From Paguma larvata (taxonomy: Eukaryota; Chordata; Mammalia; Carnivora; Viverridae), in NCBI GenBank assembly GCA_030068075.1, contig CM057842.1:44540659-44604658 (forward strand): DNA of 64,000 bases, in the 5' to 3' direction. The notes below the pieces were generated by a model, which was not told the origin of the DNA, did no database searches, and saw only the letters and a program-made list of their open reading frames with translations. Below, in pieces: positions 22,582 through 34,599 of the stretch. The translations under genes were made by a program, and so were the position numbers. Positions within the stretch are counted from its first letter, which is position 1; each line of letters starts with the position of its first letter.

Positions 22582-22782
22582 TTTTTTTAAGTTTATGTAT
22601 TTTGAGAGTAAGCGAGCATGAATGGAGATGCGGCAGAGAAAGAGGGAGAGAGAATCCTAGGCAGGCTCTGTGCTCTTAGCTCTGAGCCTGGTGTGGGACT
22701 CGATCTCAAAAGGCAGTGAGATCGTAACCAGAGCCAAAATCATGAGTTGGACGTATCACTGACTGAGCCACCCAGGAGCCCC
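22582..22782 (-). mobile_element. CAN-type SINE inside ancient L1
   Basis: T run at left, 'ctgagccacccaggagcccc' at right. Possible degraded duplication (tacatcatcattttt / tacattgttattttt). Confidence 0.9.
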
Positions 22783-23066
22783 TACATTGTTATTTTTGAA
22801 ATTGACTTACATATTAATTACATTTACTGGATTTTCTATCTGGGATAATTAAATTATCTTTCTGTCTGTAGAACATCCTATATAACTTAGATGTCTGTTA
22901 GTGGTACATTCTCTCTGTTAGAAAATACTTACTTGTTTGTCTGAAAATAACAATTTTAGGCTCAAGTGATAGTTTTGCTTAGTATAGAATTTAGGTGGAT
23001 AGGTACTGTGTCTCAACATCTGTTTGTTTGGAGTTACATTTTTGCTTTTAATAATAATTGACAGAG

Positions 23067-23224
23067 GGGCGCCTGAATGGCTCAGTCAGTTAGGCAGCCA
23101 ACTCTTGATTTCGGCTCATGTCCTGGTTCGTGAGTTCAAGCCCTGCCTCTGGCTCTGAGCTGACAGCACAGAGCTTGCTTGGGATTATCTCTCTCTCAAA
23201 AATAAATAAACATTTAAATAAAAG
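23067..23224 (+). mobile_element. CAN-type SINE, internally shortened
   Basis: Plus-strand copy starting 'gggcgcctgaatggctcag' and ending in 'aaaaataaataaacatt'. A perfect 12-bp duplication taattgacagag (23055-23066, 23225-23236) brackets it. About 60 bp of the usual middle is missing. Confidence 0.95.
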
Positions 23225-24074
23225 TAATTGACAGAGACTTGATTCAGCTATAGAGATGGTTGACTTTAGGATCTTCTCTTCGCCTTTGATTTTCTCAGTT
23301 TTATTGGTGGGAGTCTAAGTAGTGATTTGTCATCCTGTATTATACATATTTGTTAGATTCCTAAATTTAAGGTTGCTTTTTTGGCTAAAAGTTATGGGAA
23401 ATTCTGAGGGTTTATTGCAATACTCCTTTCCCCAGTCGGTTACCTTCTGGAACTTGTGGTAGGCTGTGTGTTCCTTAACCCCATGATCTTTTCCATCTTT
23501 CCTCTTTATGCTGCACTCTAGGTGATTTCTTCTGATCTTTCATTCTTTATTAGTTTTGTTCTAATTTCTTCTTTGAGAGTTTAATTTCAGTTATATTTTT
23601 CATTTTTATAAGTACTATTTGTGTCTTCTATAAATGTTTATTCATTTGTATTCTTACATATTCTGAAGTCTCTATTTTATTTCCTGTTACATAAAAACTA
23701 TAGTTTAAAAATACTCTATCTCTAAAAATGTCAGTAGGTAACATCTCTGCAGATGTTACTCTTTTCTATAGTGGCTTGTTCTAAAAATGGTGTCTTATTT
23801 CCCTGTGTGTTTTATAATTGTGAGTGTTAGTTTGTGTTTCTTGGAATGTCATTTGTGGGAATTCTTTGAGGCCTGTATTAAAGCTATGTTCCTCCAGCTA
23901 AAGTCATTTCTTTTCATCACTTGTCTGAGGTGCTACAATTCAGGAACTTTAAATTAAATTCTCTGCTGAAAGTTTTCTGCTTAAAGTTAAAGGATTTTAC
24001 ACATAGCATGAATATGGGTGACAAACCAGTATGGGGACCCACTTGTGGTTGTGAATTATTGGAGTTTTTTTCTT

Positions 24075-24313
24075 TTTTTTTTTTTTTTTTTTAAATTTTT
24101 TTTTTTTTTAAGTTTTTATTTAGTTTTGAGAGACATAGAGGCACAGCGTGAACAGGGGAAGGGCAGAGAGAGAGGGAGACACAGAATTGGAAGCAGGCTC
24201 CAGGCTCTGAGCCATTAGCACAGAGCCCGACGCGGGGCTCAAACTCACAGACCGTGAGATCATGACCTGAGCTGAAGTCGGCCGCCCAACCGACTGAGCC
24301 ACCCAGGCGCCCC
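24075..24313 (-). mobile_element. CAN-type SINE, young-looking
   Basis: Near-consensus copy with long poly-T and a perfect 15-bp duplication tggagtttttttctt (24060-24074, 24314-24328). Confidence 0.96.
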
Positions 24314-24328
24314 TGGAGTTTTTTTCTT

Positions 24329-24746
24329 CTGTAGCTAGTTCCAAATTCAAGATAGACAGGTTACCCTGCCTTTCCATTTTTCAGGGTGGGTTGGTTTTTT
24401 ATTCACCATTGTGTTGAAGGTATATCTCCTTAGGCATTCAAGCTTTATGCAAGGGTTTCCTAGAACACCTTGAGTAGACTCAAAACTTTATCCAACAAAA
24501 CCACAGTGTAAAATGCTGGCTTCAGGACTGAGATAACTCTTGGAGGTCTTGTTTTCACTTCATTATTGCCTCTCTGGATTTTGTACTAGCTAACTACTTA
24601 AGTACATGGTTTAAACATGTATTTTATATTTCATCCAATCTTTTTTGTGTTTTAATTGAGGGTCTCATTCAGGATATCTAGTCTGTCATTCTGTAAGAAA
24701 TGGATACACACCGTACTTTTTGTCTCACTGCAAACTGTCATTTTCT
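24329..24746 (+). other. Unremarkable intron
   Basis: No recognised element. Confidence 0.6.
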
Positions 24747-24974
24747 TTTTTTTAATTAAACAAATTTTTAACATTTATTTATTTTTGAGCGAGTGAGAGA
24801 GAAAGAGCACAAGTGGGGGAGGGGCAGAGAAAGAGGCAGGCAGAGAATCTGAAGCAGGCTCTAGCCTCTGAGCTGTCAACATAGAGTCTGACATGGGCCT
24901 TGAACCCACGATCCATGAGATGATGACCTGAGCCAAAGTTGCATGCTTAAGTGACTAAGCCTCCCGTGCACCCC
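24747..24974 (-). mobile_element. CAN-type SINE, left member of a pair
   Basis: Full minus-strand SINE whose head ('ctaagcctcccgtgcacccc') abuts the poly-T of the next SINE. Confidence 0.92.
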
Positions 24975-25177
24975 CCCCTTTTTTTTTAATGTTTATTTAT
25001 TTTTGAGAGAGCGTGAATGGGGAGGAGCAGGGAGACAGACAGGGAGACATGGAATCTGAAGCAGGCTCCAGGCTCTGAGCTGTTAGCATAGAATGCGATG
25101 CTGGGCTTGAACCCACCTGACATCATGACCTGAGCCGAAGTCAGATGCTCAATTGACTGAGCCACCCAGGCACCCCC
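24975..25177 (-). mobile_element. CAN-type SINE, right member of a pair
   Basis: Directly adjacent copy. One 15-bp imperfect duplication (24732-24746 and 25178-25192; aaactgtcattttct / aaactatcatcttct) flanks the pair as a unit. Confidence 0.94.
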
Positions 25178-25192
25178 AAACTATCATCTTCT

Positions 25193-26160
25193 GTGTGATG
25201 GAAAACATGGCTGCCAATAACTCCTAAATTTTATGATTTTGTTGCTTTAATAATTGGACAGAGACTGATTTCTGTTCTTTTAATACTCAGAAATTCCAAC
25301 AAGAGGACTGGTTGAGCTTGGGTCAGATTTCTTCATCTGGATCAAACCAGGACCAGGGAGTTAGAGTTGTATGTGTTAACTGGGAAGCCCCTAAGAAAAC
25401 CATCTGTACTAAGTTTAGTTCCTAAAAAACATGTATTGGACTTACAATCCAAATGTCTCCTGCGGTGATGATCGGGGCAAGGAATAACATCTGAGTCTGT
25501 TAGGAATGATTTTGACTGAGAATAAGGGAAAAAGGCATCTCAGCTGAATGAAAGCAACTATATATGTTCACCAGATGCCAGTGTCCACCATTAATAGTAT
25601 GACGATTGGTGAAACAGGTAATTAAATGAGTAATAGCCACTTGTTTTATGTTACTGGCCTGCATAGGATAAGTATGCCCCAAGCTTTTGGTTTGGAATTC
25701 CTTAGTTTGGCTAGATCAGTGGTGCTAGGTGAAGAAAACATTTCATACACATGACTGGATATCCATTGACCGAGTCTGGAGGCTAACCATTTCAGTCGTT
25801 TTGGAAAGATACTGCCAGCTCACACAGGGAAATGGATGGTCTTAGATTTTATCTTTATCTGTCATCTCTTGTATGTGATTGTGATGTTGAAAGGTCATTC
25901 CAGGAGCTTGCCCTTAGGTTTGCTTTGATTGGAATAGCTTCTTAAGAAACAAAAGCTTACTTAGGGCATCCACAGTGGTTTGGTTAATAACTTTTATCCT
26001 CAAAAAGATAAAACTTGTGAGAAAAAACAAAAATAAATTAGACGATCTATTTTAAATTCAGCATTTCTTCTCCTTTCATCTTAAGAAGGAAGTATTTTTC
26101 CTAGAAAGTGGTAGGGAAACCTTTCCCTTCTTATTTCTAGTGTTCGTGTATGGAGGCTAT
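25193..26160 (+). other. Unremarkable intron
   Basis: No recognised repeat or gene. Confidence 0.55.
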
Positions 26161-26164
26161 ACAT

Positions 26165-26385
26165 GTTATAGTGAAGAATTTGGCTCCAGAAGCATTTTTA
26201 TTGGGTTCAAATCCTGACTAGTGTGTGATCTTGGGCAAAGTATTTAATTTTTTTTCTGTCTGGATTTGCTCATGACTGAAATGGTAACAACAATGTTACA
26301 GGGTTTAGCGGCCTAAAGGTCATAAGAAATGCTCTTAGAGCAATGCTAAGTGGGTTGTAGGCAAGTAACTAATACTGAACATTAT
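26165..26385 (+). mobile_element. MIR
   Basis: 'gggttcaaatcctgactagt', 'gtgatcttgggcaaagtatt' and the final 'gaacattattattatgag' follow MIR. Confidence 0.77.
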
Positions 26386-26425
26386 TATTATGAGGATAAT
26401 GAGGCAAATTTTCCTTTTTTAAAAA

Positions 26426-26638
26426 AGTTGGTAATGCTTTTATTTAGTTTTTGAGAGACAGAGACCGAGCACGAATGGGGGAAGGGCAGAGAGAAAGGGA
26501 AACAGAATCTGAAGCAGACTCTAGGCTCTGAGCTGTCAGCACACAGCCCAACGCGGGGCTTGAACTCAAGAACCACAAGATCATGACCTGAGCCAAAGTT
26601 GGACACTTAACTAACTGAGCCACCAAGGCGCCCCAGTT
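26426..26638 (-). mobile_element. CAN-type SINE
   Basis: Near-complete SINE flanked by an A/T-rich duplication (attttccttttt plus A run at 26408-26425 and 26639-26655). Confidence 0.94.
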
Positions 26639-26819
26639 ATTTTCCTTTTTAAAAATTAATTGAGTTTTTTTGAGTTTTGCCTCTGAGTTGGAAGGGAATT
26701 ATCCTTTTTGTTTGTTTGTTTTTTATGTTTTTGTTTTGGAAGGATAGAGTGAAAGACCAGAATGTGTCTCCTCAAGGCACCGTAAGAAGACAGGAGGATT
26801 GCTGGTGCGTTAGAGTGCA

Positions 26820-26975
26820 CACTTCATTTACCTTTATAGCATTTGGTCTTCATCTTAACTTTGTGAAGCTGGTGGGTTGTAACCATTTTCTCATTGAGGG
26901 AAGATGACTGTATAAGTTATGAAACTTGCCCAACTTGCCATTCTGGCAAATGGAAGAGCAAGACTTGAAGCTAAG
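26820..26975 (-). mobile_element. MIR relic
   Basis: 'ttgtaaccattttctcattg' and 'gaaacttgcccaacttgcca' resemble the reverse MIR core. Confidence 0.5.
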
Positions 26976-27389
26976 AAGTAGCCCCTGAACCTTTCTTCCT
27001 CTGCAGAATTTCTTGCTTTGGTGCTCGTACATTGGCCTAAGCTCTCTCTAATGGTGTTCGTCTGAACACTCAGTAGCAAATGTGTGCTCTGCTTTCAGCC
27101 CACATAATCTAAAAGCTGTATTACACTTTTTGTTGTCCCTTCCTAAACTTCATCTACTTAAAAAGGGTGTGTGTCTGTCTGTCTTAAGAGTGGGCAAATA
27201 ATTTAAAGGCAGAAGAGGTGGAGTAATGCTTTAAAAAACAAAAACAAAAAAACCCCAAGCATTATGAGAGTTGTGGCTTTTTTCCCTTTTGGATTATGGT
27301 ATGATGTCTTCTGTAGTAAATCTTGGCAGACCCTCCCCAGGTGAAGAAGTGTGGACATGGATGGTAGGACAACGGGACAAGAATACCTT
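26976..27389 (+). other. Unremarkable intron
   Basis: Only a short A-rich stretch at about 27233-27255 was noted. Confidence 0.6.
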
Positions 27390-27550
27390 AGAGCTTCCAG
27401 AAAGCAGTTCAAGTTTAAGACCTGAAAGACCTGATTCCCAGCTTTGGCTTTGTCCCTGACTAACAATGTAACCTCCAAACACTCTTCCCATATCTAGGCC
27501 CTTGCTTTGTCCCCTGTGACATGAGTATGTTGGATTGGATAATGAAACAC
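27390..27550 (+). mobile_element. MIR relic
   Basis: 'gacctgattcccagctttgg' and 'ctagcaatgtaacc'-like text ('ctaacaatgtaacctccaaa') follow the MIR mid-section. Confidence 0.5.
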
Positions 27551-27667
27551 AAGAAAACTTTTATTGAATATCTATACCATTCATGGCCTGAGATAGGCAC
27601 AGTTTGTATTACAATTGTATTTACAGTCTCTTAAATCGCTCAGGCCTCCTCTGTATCTGATTAATTT

Positions 27668-27870
27668 CTTTTTAAGTTTATTTATTTATTTTTGAGAGAG
27701 AGTGTACATAGGCAGGGGAGGGGCAGAGATGGGAGAGAGAGAATCCCAAGCAGGCTTCCCGCTGTCACTGCAGAGCCTGATGCTGGGGCTCGAACCCATG
27801 TACTGTGAGATCATGACCTGAGCTGAAATCATGAGTCAGATGCTCAACTAAATGAGCCATCCAGGCAACC
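27668..27870 (-). mobile_element. CAN-type SINE
   Basis: Flanked by a 17-bp duplication with two mismatches (27651-27667, 27871-27887; ctgtatctgattaattt / ctgtgtctaattaattt). Confidence 0.95.
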
Positions 27871-27887
27871 CTGTGTCTAATTAATTT

Positions 27888-28776
27888 TAATCTCTGTTTT
27901 ATGAAAGATTAGATCTAACATTTGTTCTTCTCATTTATAAGAAACCCATAAAAATCCCTTGAATTTATCACACACACTTACATGAATAAACACTATATAT
28001 GCATTTATTAAAATCTGTGGCTAAGAATTTATAATAGTGTCTGAACTTAGCCATAAGGAAAAACTTTTAAAAACCTTTAAAACAAGCCATGACTTGTTAC
28101 TGCTTCTAGGTTCGCTGCCTCCATTTCCTCTGGGATAACATGGATTTGTCTCTCGTAATTGTACTCCTGTTCACAGTGTCTTCAAAGGTCTTTGGCATGG
28201 TGGCAATAACAAAGACTTTATAATACTACTCATGTTCAAATATTAGCTTTGCTATTTATGATGTGCTAATATCTTTGAAGCTTAGTTACTTACGCTGTAA
28301 AAAATCTCTGTCAAAGAAGACAGTCTGTTATGCATCTCCTAGGCACATGGTAAGAGTTAATTCCCACCCCCCTTCCTATCCAGTTACCTTTGGGGTACTA
28401 AGTCACTTACTCAAATCCAAGGGGTTGAGCCTCAAATGCATCAGAATCCTCTTCCTCCCTCCTACCCCAAAGGCAGAGTGGTAGTGTGGTAGGTGGGGTA
28501 TGAAACAGGATGCCAGCCCATTTCTTGGCACGAAGGCCTTACATGCCATTTTTAGATGGTTTTATTTTACTCTATTAAGTTTGCATTTTCTTCTGTATCC
28601 AGTTAGAAACACAGCTACAAGATTTGCTCATTCTGGCTACCCTCCTGTGACAAAGCCATCCTATCCCTTACTTCTCAGGTTGTATTAATAAGAAACTCTC
28701 ACTTAACTCCGATTGGCCAAGATCATGGAGGGTGATTGGGTAAGGACTGGCAGAGAGGTTATTAGAAAATTCTCTT
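27888..28776 (+). other. Unremarkable intron
   Basis: No recognised element or gene. Confidence 0.55.
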
Positions 28777-28791
28777 AAAAAATTTCTCTAG

Positions 28792-28990
28792 GAGTGCCTG
28801 GGTGGTTTAGTCGCTTAAGGCTCTGACTTTGGCTTAGGTCATGTTCTCACAGTTCTTGAGTTCGAGCCCTGTATCGGGCCCTGTGCTGACAGCTTAGAGC
28901 CTGGAACCTGTTTCAGATTCTGTGTCTTCTCTCTCTGCCCCTCCTCTGCTCATGCTCTCTGTCTCTCTCTCAAAAATAAATAAATAGTAA
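28792..28990 (+). mobile_element. CAN-type SINE, sense to ITPR1
   Basis: Starts 'gagtgcctgggtggtttag' and ends in an A-rich tail. 15-bp duplication with one mismatch (28777-28791, 28991-29005). Confidence 0.94.
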
Positions 28991-30326
28991 AAAAAATTCC
29001 TCTAGATACAGTCTGTCCCCAGCTCTGCTCAGGTTTGTTTTTAGTAGTGGGTAAAGTTAATAAGACCTTAATCCGACTTCAGTGGAAAGACGCTGCCAAT
29101 ATTCCATTGCTGTTGAATTAAAACCACTGGTGTTGAATTTGGCTATTTAAAATTGAGAATTCTGTCTCAGCGTTCATCTTCTGTTTTTCACTTTACACAT
29201 TTGGATTTCCTTTTCCATGATGTTTTTAGCCACATTACCCAATAACTTATAAAGTAAAAGGGTATGCGTGTGTGAGAGAGCAGGTTATTCTGGACTTTGC
29301 AGCAAATACTCTGTCGTTTATTTCTCATCTTCCCAACGGCCTTTAAGTTCAGTTCAGCTCATTAAGTTTAGCAACTGTTCACTTTACCTCATGCAGAAAG
29401 GAAATTTCAGCACTTTCCCGAAGCCCGCATGGCTCCTTATGAACTGTACAGGTAGCGATGAATGAACCCTTTGTCCTGTTGATGAGCGTTGTTCCAGTGA
29501 CTCTCTCCCCTGGTCACTTCAGTTATTTCAAGGAGACATGAAGGACTTATTGTGTGTAAAGGAGGACCAGGGAATGTCTCATTAAAGTCCTGAGTTGTAT
29601 TTTGGGGCCAAATGTTGGGTCTAAGGGCTAAGTGGTCTTTTAATCAAAAGAACTTAGAACCCCACGTTCTCTGTCAGAGAAACAAGTTTCAAGTAAAATG
29701 TTTACATTTTACACTTTGGAGTAAAACTGTTGTAATTCTCACCTAATCTGAAACCCTATTAAGAAAATCTGGGTTGTTAACTCTCCTTTTTCAGCAAAAA
29801 AGGACTTAATTGAGCAGAACGCTGATGGGTGTTCTCCTGTTACTAAGGAATCACTTTTCAGGAGAACATACTACCTTCCAAATTCTAAATTACTGTACAG
29901 TAAAAAGTTTAAAAAGATGGGAAGTTTTGCATTTTCATAGTTGGTAAATGGACTGAGAGATATTTAGCAATCCTCCTTTCCATGTTGTCACAAAAATATT
30001 TAAAATGGAAGTCACAGATAACTTAAAGAATCCGTAGAGCTATTTAAAGCTGAAGGACTTGAGATTATTTTTGTCTTGCAAAAAAAAATTAAAAAAGGAC
30101 TTCCAAGTTTCTAAAATCCTGACAGCTTCATCATGAATGAAATATTAAAGTGGTTGTTCATTTCTCATAAACATGTCTTGAAGTTTGAATTTTTTTTTTA
30201 ACATGGAACATTTTGGGATCTGTGAACAGGTCACTTGTCCCCATGTGTGTGATGCCAGTTCCATCTGAAAAGTACAGCTGCTGTGCCCCAGGGTAAGCAG
30301 TGGGGAACTCTTCGGTGGCGTAAACC

Positions 30327-30369
30327 GAAGTCTCTGATCCCTGAGTGAAGTGAAGTCTCTGATCCCTGA
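30327..30369 (+). repeat. Short tandem duplication, 25-bp unit
   Basis: gaagtctctgatccctga occurs at 30327-30344 and again at 30352-30369, giving 1.7 copies of a 25-bp unit. Confidence 0.95.
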
Positions 30370-30690
30370 TCTTGTGTTTTCATCAGTGGCCTCCCCCCTG
30401 CCCCCATAATGATAACCTGGATTGCTCAGAAGTAGCAGGGTGTCCGTGGAAATTATTACTTTTTTCTCTTGAACATGTCTCTGTGTTTTCTCCTGTGGGG
30501 TTGAGCTGGTCTAATAAATCCTCCACACCCTGTGAGCTCTTGGAGGAAGGAAAGAGGAGAAAGCAAGAGACATCGATATTTCTACTAACTGGAAGGTGAA
30601 GGGTGGGAGGGTTTCCCCCACCCCTGGGAAAACAAAACAAGATTATCTTTTTGAGGCAATACTTTAGTGCCCCTGTATTCTTTTGAGGGC

Positions 30691-30709
30691 TTTTTTTTTT
30701 TTTTTTTTT
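30691..30709 (+). repeat. Mononucleotide run T19
   Basis: Uninterrupted T run, not attached to a recognisable SINE. Confidence 0.95.
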
Positions 30710-31090
30710 GCTCATGAAATCAGTGCCTGCAGCATTTCCTTTGCTTCCCATCTCTTTTTGAAAGGTGTAGCATTCACCTGTCAGTGAATCTGCTAATAAC
30801 TTGGCGTGTGCCAGAAAGAAAGACCTTCTTGGTGGTGTTGGCTTCTTGCTATTAAAAGTTCTCTGTAACTCTCTGATCAAGGCAGATTGGAGATTTTGAG
30901 GACATTTGCTGTTTAGACTCGGCTCCAAAGAACCATAGCAAGCCACCTCCTTACCGTAGGAACACTATTGGTACAGCTGCTCCCAGCACACTGGACAGCA
31001 AAAGGGCAGTGACCTGGCTACTGCCAGGATGCACAGAACCTATCTCACCTACTGACAAGCTGGCATCTACCTGACAGGGTTATGGCGATG

Positions 31091-31265
31091 AGGAGAGAGA
31101 ACCTGAGCAGGGAAAGGGCAGAAAGAGGAAGAGAGAGAATCACAAGCAGGCTCCATATACTCAGTGCAGATCCCAATGTGGGGCTTAAACTCATGAATCG
31201 TGAGATCACAATGTAAGCCGAAATCAAGAGTCAGATGGTCAGCCGACTAAGTCACCCAAGTGCCC
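31091..31265 (-). mobile_element. CAN-type SINE lacking its A-tail
   Basis: The body reads 'gagcagggaaagggcagaaa' to 'ctaagtcacccaagtgccc', but the left end lacks the expected T run. Old or 3' deleted. Confidence 0.87.
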
Positions 31266-31269
31266 TTGT

Positions 31270-32639
31270 GGCTATGATTTTATTGACTGTTTCATAGAAA
31301 CCATTTACTGCCTTCTATGTAATAAATGATCGTAAACTTTGGTTTTCCTTGTGCCTGGCCTATAATAAATGCTCCTACACTGTTATAAAAAAATTCCCTG
31401 AGTGTATAATTAGACCAGTTATCTCTAAGTTAGATTTCATCCATGATATTAGTGACATGTGTTGCCGACCTAGGCTTGAAGAAATAAATAGGAAACCCTG
31501 ATCTCTTGAAGATGATTCCACTAGGAACCAAAATGGCTGGAGGAAAGGAAGGCTAAGGACAGAACAGTGCTGTCTGGCTTTGTGTTTACATCTTATGTGG
31601 AGCTGTTTTCCCCCTGCATGGAGCAGACAGCTGAAGTGCTCATATGTCTCTATGTAAGGGCGTGGCGACTGGGAAGAGAGGATGCCGGCTGTGGCTTGTC
31701 ACAGCTGAGGCTTGGAGGCCGAGAACTGGGATACAGGGAAGTACCTCTTTCTGCAACATGTGTTGTGTTGGTTTCATTCTAGTCTTAGTCTGCACTGTAA
31801 CAGAGTAGCAGGGGAGGGCAGGAATGCCACACGAGAGCGCCCAGCTGGAGTCTAGAAGGGAAACGTAATGAGAATAGGGGAAGTATGTTAGAATTGCCTC
31901 AGCATCATTGAAATTATGGGATGAACTGTCTTACTTGCCTCTAGCTCTTGGTGCTGAGGTTGAGAGATGTGAAATCATGAAATGATTCAGAAATGTTTCC
32001 AAAGAAAAGCTGTCTTCTGATAGCTTTGGCGTACCGAGTTTTTATGAGGATAGATACTTGTAATTTCTCATCAGTGCCAAGAAATGCCTATGCTTCTTAC
32101 CTGAGAGTTTATTCCACGTCTTAATTATAAAGAGTTGAGTCGATATTTTAGAGTTGATGTTGGTCCTTGATTATAAAACAAGGTCATATATTGGGGTAGA
32201 GACAAAAATCATATTCCATGTGCAGTGCTCTTAACAGTTTCTTAAAGCTTATTCTCTTAACTCCAATGAGGAATTTGAAAAGGAGAGAGATCAATTTAAG
32301 GTTATATTGCTGGCAGGTCAAAGAACTATACTTGCAACTGCCCTTATCTTGTTCTTTTTCTCCTGTTTATTTTCTTTACTCTCTAAGACATGGTTTCTCT
32401 GCTTAACCAATTCTACTTTTAATAGAAAAGATAATTTAGTTGACTCCAGTGAACATAGTTTCTAAGTACATTCTGAAGGTGTTCTGTTGAAACAGACTTG
32501 CCTTCTATCTAAGTGTCAAGATAGCAGAATTAATCCTATTTGTAGGAATTTGAAGCCACTGAATGACTACATAAGACATTGGGGTTTTGTTCATACTATT
32601 ACCATTAAAGAAAGGACATCTCTTACTCCTGCTATGCTG
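31270..32639 (+). other. Unremarkable intron
   Basis: No recognised repeat or gene in about 1.4 kb. Confidence 0.55.
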
Positions 32640-32785
32640 CAAAAGTTATATACATGACCTCATTTAGGAGTTGAATTAGTCCCATGAGGTTTATAGTGAC
32701 GAAACCCCATCTTACAGATACAGGAACTGATGCACATACCCACCAGACTTAAGTAACTTGACTGAAATCACAAAGTCATTGTCTT
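32640..32785 (-). mobile_element. MIR
   Basis: 'atgacctcatttaggagttg', 'cccatcttacagatacagga' and 'taagtaacttgactgaaat' follow reverse MIR. Confidence 0.67.
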
Positions 32786-32789
32786 TGTC

Positions 32790-33125
32790 TTCAGGGTACC
32801 ATAATAACAACAACACAGACTGGGTTATAAAAGAAATTTATTTCTCACAGTTGCGGAGGCTATGAAGGCCAAGATAAAGGTGCCAGCCATCTTGGTATCT
32901 GGCGAAAGCTCGCTTTCCAGTTTGTAAGTGCCTTTAGCTGTGTCGTCACATGGTAGAAGGGGCTGGTTCCCTCAAATATCTTTTATAAGGGCACTAATCC
33001 CGTTTATGGGGGCGCCACCCTCATGACCTAATCACCTTCTAAAAGCGCCATTTCCTAATACTATCACATTAGCAATTAAGTTGCAACATAAAATTTTGGA
33101 GGGTGGGGAAACAAACATTCAGATC
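32790..33125 (-). mobile_element. MaLR-like LTR relic
   Basis: 'gaaatttatttctcacagtt', 'ataagggcactaatcccgtt' and 'accctcatgacctaatcacc' are the complement of MLT1/MST-type LTR landmarks. Solitary. Confidence 0.8.
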
Positions 33126-33196
33126 AAAGTGATCACTGGGTAACAAACAGAGTTGGTGATATGTATTCTCTCTCACTGAGAAGTGTGAGCCTAGCA

Positions 33197-33212
33197 TTTT
33201 TTTTTTTTTTTT
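33197..33212 (+). repeat. Mononucleotide run T16
   Basis: Uninterrupted T run in single-copy intron. Confidence 0.95.
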
Positions 33213-33415
33213 GGCAGGTGGGAGCAATGCATCATTCTCTATAACTTTGGAAATGAGCACATTATAGGTGCTTATAGGGTTTGAGAGAATGAATTTTTGC
33301 CCAGTCACAGATAGGATCATTATTAGGATATTAATATTCCTTTAGGAAGATTAGTCCGGTAATAGTTAACTTTCTTGGTGGCATGAATATATTGAGTTAA
33401 TATTTTGAAGTTGTA

Positions 33416-33500
33416 AGTTTATTTATTAATCTCTACCCCCAACGCAGGACCCAAACTCATGGCCCCAAGATAAAGAGTCACTTGCTCTTCTGACTGAGCA
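33416..33500 (-). mobile_element. SINE fragment with internal deletion
   Basis: Begins 'gtttatttattaatctct' and has 'ggacccaaactcatggcccc' and 'ctgactgagca', but the middle and the head end are missing. Confidence 0.7.
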
Positions 33501-33502
33501 TT

Positions 33503-34264
33503 TCTATTGAATTAATAATTTGATACTTGCTTTGTGGTAGGTAGTGTCATAGGGGTTGGGGACCAATGGTGGTGAGCTCAACGGTGGGTTGAGCTGGACA
33601 CAGGTTTTTGGCAGGTAGGAGGGCAGGCAGGAAGGTAGGAGGGTGAAGTGACAGACCTCACCATCAACAGGATGAGTGGAGGATGGACTGTAAAGGAGAT
33701 TGAGAACCAAGTTTCTGGTTCACGCAGTAGTGACCAAGAGTCATGATGGGTGTTAGTGACAGAAGGTGTATCTCTCAGTGTTCATTGGGCAGATGATGGC
33801 AAGATGACCTTGATTTTGAAAGAGTGATTTCTTATCTTCCTGCTTGTGGGTAGACAAATTGGGTTACATATGTTTATGATGGTATAAATATATTTTTGAT
33901 GACAATCCAGAGAAAAAGCAAAAAAAGGCGGTAAAGGAACTGTTGCTCATATATTAATTGATAAAGCAACTCTTTTCTGTAAGAACACATGGCATCAGTG
34001 TGGGGGCTGGGAGCAAAGAAAGATGTTGGTACTGAGAGCATGATCTGAGGATGGAACTGTACCCACACGAATGTTTTCCATCTGGCACCGGCTGTGCTTT
34101 TGAAACAATGCACCCTGTTCTATAGCGTTTCTAATAAATACTGAGCAGCATGGAACTTTGGAGCATGCAGTGTTTTTATTTATAGAAAGTACCAGAATCT
34201 CATAATCTAAGGGTGTTTGGGGGATTGGAATTGACTGGAGAGATTACTGAATGCAGCCGTCTCT
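33503..34264 (+). other. Unremarkable intron
   Basis: A purine-rich stretch with GGAAGG/GGCAGG repeats lies at about 33610-33645. Nothing else recognised. Confidence 0.55.
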
Positions 34265-34400
34265 AATTTGCCCATCTTTTCAAATGAGGAACCTCTTCTT
34301 GGGTGTTTTTCTAAGTTAGGTGACTTAACAACAGTTGTATAACTAGGTGTTACAGAGGACCAGAACCTACATCTTCAGAGGTAACTGATGGTTTTTAGCA
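34265..34400 (-). mobile_element. Possible MIR relic
   Basis: 'ggtgacttaacaacagttgt' and 'gtataactaggtgttacaga' are a weak match to the reverse MIR core. Confidence 0.4.
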
Positions 34401-34599
34401 CTTGGGTGTGTACCTTTTCAGAATGTTGTACATTTATTTGAAGACCTATAGAAGTATATCAAAATACGTTTTGTTAGGAGTTTTCTTGACCTCATAATTA
34501 TTCTTCTACAACTTGACTTTTGCACCTGACAGCTTTTCTTTAACCTTTCTCTGAATGATAAGCATAAGTTGCTGCTTTTTACTTTTGTGAACAATACCA

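Larger units (their letters stand above)
21060..23960 (-). mobile_element. Ancient L1 (ORF2-derived), broken by later insertions
   Basis: T-rich antisense L1 text in order: 'tttggtatgtattttttact', 'tagttctaaatattttctta', 'aggcttgctttatggcttca', 'ttgatctgtcaattgttgaa' and, after 22160, 'cctcttttgccttctttaag'. Interrupted by an L1 3' end on + (about 21690-21825), a minus SINE (22582-22782) and a plus SINE (23067-23224). No intact reading frame. Confidence 0.68.
29006..31090 (+). other. Single-copy intron with small repeats
   Basis: About 2 kb without a recognised transposon. It contains a 25-bp tandem unit at 30327-30369 and a T19 run at 30691-30709. A 187-codon minus-strand ORF at 30383-30946 crosses the T run and shows no domain, so it is not called as a gene. 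Confidence 0.55.

Noticed and set aside
30383..30946. Longest ORF in the window (187 codons, minus strand)
   Set aside because: It runs through a T19 homopolymer read as a lysine string, has no recognisable domain, no splice or promoter support, and lies in the intron of an opposite-strand gene. A chance ORF is the better explanation.
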